Source of the DNA: Clostridia bacterium
GTDB taxonomy: Bacteria > Bacillota_A > Clostridia > Christensenellales > Aristaeellaceae
Direction: 5' to 3'
DNA length: 8,407 nt
Assembly (NCBI GenBank): GCA_017481065.1
Contig: JAFUPT010000156.1
Span: forward strand, 1-8,407
Made by a program: the position numbers and the translations under genes
Part shown: positions 5,271 to 8,407 of the stretch, piece after piece
How positions within the stretch are numbered: the first letter of the stretch is position 1
Layout: every line of letters begins with the position of its first letter
The notes under the pieces: model-generated
What the model saw: the letters and a program-made list of their open reading frames with translations, nothing else
Told to the model about the DNA's origin: nothing
The model's database searches: none

Positions 5271-6290
5271 ATGACATATCAGGAGATTCTTGAAAACGCG
5301 CGGGGCTGCATGGGCCCGTACTGCAAATCCTGCCCGGTATGCAATGGCAGGGCCTGCGGAAACACCATGCCCGGCCCGGGAGCCAAGGGACTGGGCACGG
5401 GCGCGATCCGGAACTACCAGAAGTGGCAGGAAATCTGCGTGAATATGGATACGATCTGCGAAAACAGGGGCGTGGATACCGCGCTGGAGCTGTTCGGCAG
5501 GAAGTTTGTGCTGCCGGTGTTCGCGGGTCCCGTGGGCGCGATGCAGCTGCACTACGGCGATAAATACAATGATATGGAGTACAACGACATACTGGTTTCC
5601 GCCTGCGCGGCGGCGGGCATCGCGGCGTTTACCGGCGATGGCACGAATCCGGCGGTGGTGGAGGCGGCTGCGGAGGCGCTGAAAAAGCACGGCGGCTGCG
5701 GAGTGCCCACGGTGAAACCCTGGAACATCGAAACCATCCGGCAGAAGATGGATATGGTGAAGGCGGCCGATCCCTTCGCCATTGCCATGGATATCGACGC
5801 GGCGGGCCTGCCCTTTTTGAAGAACCTGACCCCGCCGGCGGGCAGCAAGACCGTGGAGGAGCTGAAGGAGATCGCCGCGATGGCGGGCAAGCCCTTCATC
5901 CTCAAGGGCATCATGACCGTGAAGGGCGCGCTGAAGGCGCTGGAAGCCGGCGCGAGTGCGATCATTGTTTCCAACCACGGCGGCAGGGTGCTGGATCAGT
6001 GCCCCGGAACTGCCGAGGTGCTGCCGGGCATTGTGGATGCGGTGGCGGGCAGGATGGCCGTGCTGGTGGACGGCGGCATCCGCAGCGGCATGGATATCTT
6101 CAAGGCGCTGGCGCTGGGCGCGGACGGCGTGCTGATCGGCCGGCCCTTCGTGAACGTGATTTACGGCGGCGGCGCGGAGGGCGTGCAGGTGTATGTGGAC
6201 AAGTTGAAGGCCGAGCTGGCGGATACGATGGCGATGTGCGGCGCGCACAGCCTCAAAGAGATTGACCGGAGCATGGTTTTCGGATATTGA
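5271..6290 (+). CDS. FMN-dependent alpha-hydroxy-acid oxidizing protein with Cys-rich N-terminus
   Basis: Flavoprotein of the L-lactate dehydrogenase / glycolate oxidase family, 339 residues, soluble, TIM-barrel. It is expected to oxidise a 2-hydroxy acid to a 2-oxo acid, but the substrate is unknown. Seen: LKGIMTVKGA (211-220; K212 as the FMN lysine), IIVSNHGGRVLD (231-242; H236 catalytic base and R239 substrate carboxylate binder), VLVDGGIRSGMDIFKALALGADGVLIGRP (264-292 region; FMN phosphate binding). Less conserved spots: the usual substrate-side DTPxLGxRxxD segment is replaced by AMDIDAAGLPF (172-182), so the second substrate arginine seems absent. The N-terminus carries five cysteines, C13, C18, C21, C24 and C29, in a CX4CX2CX2CX4C array, resembling an Fe-S or zinc site. 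I recall similar cysteines in clostridial relatives. ATG start: GGGAG at 5256-5260 is the best ribosome binding site, 10 nt upstream. It is a single-gene unit with its own promoter and two following terminator hairpins. Confidence 0.88.
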   Translation: MTYQEILENARGCMGPYCKSCPVCNGRACGNTMPGPGAKGLGTGAIRNYQKWQEICVNMDTICENRGVDTALELFGRKFVLPVFAGPVGAMQLHYGDKYNDMEYNDILVSACAAAGIAAFTGDGTNPAVVEAAAEALKKHGGCGVPTVKPWNIETIRQKMDMVKAADPFAIAMDIDAAGLPFLKNLTPPAGSKTVEELKEIAAMAGKPFILKGIMTVKGALKALEAGASAIIVSNHGGRVLDQCPGTAEVLPGIVDAVAGRMAVLVDGGIRSGMDIFKALALGADGVLIGRPFVNVIYGGGAEGVQVYVDKLKAELADTMAMCGAHSLKEIDRSMVFGY

Positions 6291-6327
6291 GAGACGCTGG
6301 GGAGGCGCTGGGGCGCTGACCAGACCC

Positions 6328-6359
6328 CGCCAAAGGGGCTCCGCCCCCTTTGGCGTTTT
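6328..6359 (+). terminator. Repeat-family hairpin acting as terminator
   Basis: Stem CGCCAAAGGGG (6328-6338) pairs with CCCCTTTGGCG (6345-6355) around CTCCGC, followed by TTTTCT. It is a member of the palindromic repeat family (flank ACCCCG, stem CCAAAGGGG, inner loop TCC), here with a T-run that makes it a plausible Rho-independent terminator for the upstream gene. Confidence 0.75.
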
Positions 6360-6376
6360 CTCCGTATATGCACGAC

Positions 6377-6408
6377 AAAGCCCCCTGATCTTGCGATCAG
6401 GGGGCTTT
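6377..6408. terminator. Bidirectional terminator between convergent genes
   Basis: A 14-bp perfect stem, AAAGCCCCCTGATC at 6377-6390 with its complement at 6395-6408, has the loop TTGC and the tail CTTGCTC. It separates the hydroxy-acid oxidizing protein gene (plus) from rpmF (minus). Its stem carries none of the CCAA and loop marks of the repeat family, so it is an ordinary terminator. On the minus strand the T-run is only the stem's own TTT. Confidence 0.8.
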
Positions 6409-6428
6409 CTTGCTCTGCAAAGTGGAAC

Positions 6429-6620
6429 TTACTTGGCTTCAGCTTCGATCTCAACGACCTGCTGGCCATCGTAGTAGCCGCACTCTTTGCACACGCGATG
6501 GTTCAGCTTCATCTTGCCGCAACGGGGGCACTTGGTGATGCCGGGCATGGACAGCTTCCAATGAGCGCTACGACGAGAATTCTTTCTTGCCTTAGAGACT
6601 TTTCCTTTCGGAGTGGCCAT
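6429..6620 (-). CDS. rpmF: 50S ribosomal protein L32
   Basis: Structural protein of the large ribosomal subunit, 63 residues, complete. It begins [18 protein letters not shown], the typical L32 start, then [21 protein letters not shown]. It keeps the zinc-ribbon form with C31xxC34 and C44xxC47 ([13 protein letters not shown]). The acidic tail ends EIEAEAK. Its ribosome binding site GAGGAGGTG lies within the last codons of yceD, whose stop is only 2 nt upstream, so translation is surely coupled. In many Bacillota the fatty-acid gene plsX follows; here a terminator (6377-6408) ends the unit instead. Confidence 0.97.
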   Translation of the reverse strand: MATPKGKVSKARKNSRRSAHWKLSMPGITKCPRCGKMKLNHRVCKECGYYDGQQVVEIEAEAK

Positions 6621-6622
6621 AG

Positions 6623-7138
6623 TTACACCTCCTCATCCATTTGCACAATCGCTTTTAATGCCGAAAAGGGATTCGTAACTTCTGCGCCCTCCTGGCATGT
6701 GCAGGTACCCAGATTCAGATTGACGCCGCAATTGGGGCAGAGCCCCTGGCAATCCTCGCTGCAGAGGAAGCGGTAAGGCAATTCCAGCAGCAAGGCATCT
6801 CGCACGGCATCCGTGAGATCCGCCTTTGATCCTTCAAAGGAATACAGATCCGGGTCTTCGGGGTCCAATTGGCGGGCAAACTGCGCGTCCAGCTCCGCCT
6901 TGAGCGGGAGCGAGACGGATTCGAGGCACTTTGCGCAGCGGGAAGTAACCGTTGCAGTGACCTCGCCCTGAATGCTGACCCTTTCACCGGCACCGAAGAA
7001 TTCGCCGCTGGCGGCGACTTCGGTAAAGACCACCGGGTCGTTCAGCACTTCCATTTCCTCGATTTCAGGCTGTACCTGGAACGGGTAAATCTGACCGGGA
7101 TATTTCAGCGCCTTGGAGACGTCCAGCATTGCCGACAA
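6623..7138 (-). CDS. yceD: YceD family (DUF177) protein, 23S rRNA accumulation factor
   Basis: Protein of 171 residues (168 if the internal ATG is used) of the YceD/DUF177 family, linked in E. coli and plants to 23S rRNA accumulation and nearly always beside rpmF. Seen: [14 protein letters not shown] (66-79) with a CxxC pair, and the family's [23 protein letters not shown] region (116-138) with C126, C130, C134 and C137, then CTC (146-148) and NPFSALKAI (156-164) at the end. The cysteines probably bind zinc. Start: the TTG at 7138 has AGGGGG 8 nt upstream. The ATG at 7129 (third codon after it) has only the weaker AAAGG 10 nt upstream, so either is possible and I prefer TTG. It follows ackA, but a strong promoter lies between them (7163-7191). 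Confidence 0.92.
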   Translation of the reverse strand: MSAMLDVSKALKYPGQIYPFQVQPEIEEMEVLNDPVVFTEVAASGEFFGAGERVSIQGEVTATVTSRCAKCLESVSLPLKAELDAQFARQLDPEDPDLYSFEGSKADLTDAVRDALLLELPYRFLCSEDCQGLCPNCGVNLNLGTCTCQEGAEVTNPFSALKAIVQMDEEV

Positions 7139-7146
7139 ACCTTTTT

Positions 7147-7152
7147 CCCCCT
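7147..7152 (-). promoter_or_regulatory. Ribosome binding site favouring the TTG start of yceD
   Basis: AGGGGG on the minus strand, 8 nt from TTG at 7138 and 17 nt from ATG at 7129. The spacing supports the rarer TTG codon, which would lower yceD translation relative to rpmF. Confidence 0.6.
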
Positions 7153-7162
7153 AACCTTAGCT

Positions 7163-7191
7163 ATTATAAACTCTGTGTGCGAATTTGTAAA
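7163..7191 (-). promoter_or_regulatory. Sigma-A promoter of yceD-rpmF
   Basis: On the minus strand TTTACA (7186-7191) and a perfect TATAAT (7163-7168) are separated by 17 nt. This is the best promoter in the window. The -35 box lies 1 nt from the ackA stop codon, and the predicted transcript starts about 18 nt before the TTG start. It gives the ribosomal genes transcription independent of ackA. No terminator is visible between ackA and yceD, so readthrough is also likely. Confidence 0.92.
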
Positions 7192-7192
7192 G

Positions 7193-8386
7193 TTATTTAT
7201 TCGTTGCGATTTCGAGAGTATCGCGGGCGATTGCCAGCTCTTCGTTGGTGGGGATTACCCAAACCTGGATCTTGGAATCATCGGTGGAAACCTTGCGCTC
7301 CTCGCCGAAGCAATTGTTGCGCTCGTCGTCGATCTTGATTCCGAAGTAGGACAGGCCTTCGCAAACCCACTTGCGGGCGCGGACATGGTTTTCGCCGATG
7401 CCGGCGGTGAAGATGATGGCGTCGCAGCCGTTCATGGCGGCGATGTAAGAACCGATGTACTTCTGAACGGTGTAGGTCCACATTTCGATGGCGAGCTTGG
7501 CGTCTTCATCGCCTGCATCGTAGCGGGCGGTAACGTCGCGCATATCGGAGGAACCGGTCAGGCCGACGAGGCCGGACTTCTTGTTCATCATGTTCAGAAC
7601 TTCGGTAACGGTCTTGTTCTCGGTGTTGGCGATGAACTCAACGCAGGCGGGGTCCAGGGTGCCGCAGCGGGTGCCCATTACCAGGCCGTCCAGGGGGGTG
7701 ATGCCCATGGTGGTATCCACGCACTTGCCGTTTACGCATGCGGACAGGGAGGAACCATTGCCCAGGTGGCAAACGATAACCTTGCTGTTTTCGCCCAGCA
7801 GCTCAGTGGCGCGGCCGGCGATGAAGCGGTGGGAAGTGCCGTGGAAGCCGTACTTACGCATGTGCAGCTCGGTGTAGTACTTCTGGGGCAGGGCGTAGCG
7901 ATAGGCCTTGGGGGGCATGGTCTGATGGAAGGCGGTATCGAATACGGCGACCTGGGGAACATTGGGCAGAACCTTCTGGCAGGCTTCGATGCCCATCAGG
8001 TTTGCGGGATTGTGCAGGGGGCCCAGCGGGATGTTTTCCTTGATGGCGTCGATGACGGCATCATTGATCAGGCAGGAAGCGGAGAACTTCTCGCCGCCGT
8101 GCAGTACGCGGTGGCCGACTGCGCCGATTTCGCTCAGGTCTGCGATAACGCCCATTTCCTTATCGGTGAGCTTCTGCAGAACGATTTCCATAGCTGCGTT
8201 GTGATCCGGCAGCTTATCGATTTCGGCTTCGAACTTCTTGTCGAAGTACTTGTGGGTGATGTTGGACTTAGGGTCGACGGTGCCGATACGCTCGACAAGG
8301 CCCTTGGCGATGACGGATTCGTCCTGCATGTCGATGAGCTGGTACTTCAGGGAAGAAGAGCCGGCATTGATGATCAGGATTTTCAT
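7193..8386 (-). CDS. ackA: Acetate kinase
   Basis: Cytoplasmic enzyme that makes ATP and acetate from acetyl phosphate and ADP, the energy-yielding end of acetate fermentation with phosphotransacetylase. Complete, 397 residues, usual family length. Landmarks match the Methanosarcina enzyme: NAGSSSLK (7-14; N7), GHRVLHGGE (91-99; R93), GPLHNP (122-127; H125), VAVFDTAFH (147-154; D150), YGFHGTSH (179-186; H182), HLGNGSS (207-213), MGITPLDGLVMGTRCG (227-242; R240), FTAGIGENH (326-334) and TNEE (380-383; E382 or E383). The start is the ATG at 8386 with GGAGTG 7 nt upstream. A longer frame adding MECIH would place this ribosome binding site inside the gene, so it is rejected. No pta is seen in the window. 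Its promoter lies beyond the right edge. Confidence 0.98.
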   Translation of the reverse strand: MKILIINAGSSSLKYQLIDMQDESVIAKGLVERIGTVDPKSNITHKYFDKKFEAEIDKLPDHNAAMEIVLQKLTDKEMGVIADLSEIGAVGHRVLHGGEKFSASCLINDAVIDAIKENIPLGPLHNPANLMGIEACQKVLPNVPQVAVFDTAFHQTMPPKAYRYALPQKYYTELHMRKYGFHGTSHRFIAGRATELLGENSKVIVCHLGNGSSLSACVNGKCVDTTMGITPLDGLVMGTRCGTLDPACVEFIANTENKTVTEVLNMMNKKSGLVGLTGSSDMRDVTARYDAGDEDAKLAIEMWTYTVQKYIGSYIAAMNGCDAIIFTAGIGENHVRARKWVCEGLSYFGIKIDDERNNCFGEERKVSTDDSKIQVWVIPTNEELAIARDTLEIATNK

Positions 8387-8407
8387 GTGAATGCACTCCA
8401 TTCTTTG

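Noticed and set aside
5115..6248. Minus-strand open frame (377 codons) opposite the hydroxy-acid oxidizing protein
   Set aside because: His- and Arg-rich shadow product that runs into the repeat arm; the opposite strand has FMN-binding and catalytic motifs.

Overview
The window looks like a chromosomal segment from an anaerobic, endospore-forming member of the Clostridia (Bacillota), most likely an uncultured or gut-type lineage. The evidence is a clear SpoIIP homologue (sporulation), an acetate kinase, the Bacillota-style ackA-yceD-rpmF order, strong AGGAGG-type ribosome binding sites and generally G+C-rich codon use. Species assignment is not possible from sequence reading alone. I see no phage, transposase, CRISPR, tRNA or rRNA gene.

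Layout from left to right. (1) 1-400: palindromic repeat debris, then a small TIGR04076-type protein whose ribosome binding site directly follows one of the hairpins. (2) 421-628: a composite cluster of palindromic repeats with a bidirectional terminator at its centre, between convergent genes. (3) 638-2355, minus strand: a translationally coupled pair, a DUF1614-type multi-membrane-spanning protein followed by the engulfment peptidoglycan hydrolase SpoIIP. (4) 2556-4952, plus strand: a tight three-gene operon of GT2/GtrA glycosyltransferase, membrane-anchored phosphodiester glycosidase (NAGPA domain) and a 74-residue two-helix membrane protein, suggesting envelope glycan work. (5) 4980-5181: a second composite repeat cluster built on the same plan as the first. 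(6) 5210-6290: a good sigma-A-type promoter driving an FMN-dependent alpha-hydroxy-acid oxidizing protein with a cysteine-rich N-terminus. (7) 6328-6408: two terminator hairpins, the first being another member of the repeat family. (8) 6429-8386, minus strand: acetate kinase (ackA), then a very good internal promoter, then yceD (DUF177) and rpmF (ribosomal protein L32).

The genes are mostly recognisable housekeeping, sporulation and envelope genes. The least explained part is the intergenic DNA. At least ten short perfect or near-perfect hairpins share one design: 3-nt loops drawn from a small set, stems that differ between copies while staying paired, and 6-8 nt spacers resembling ACCCCTG or its complement. 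They form left and right arms of opposite orientation around a central terminator. That modular repeat family is the main candidate here for something worth further study. I did not find a convincing new multi-gene system.
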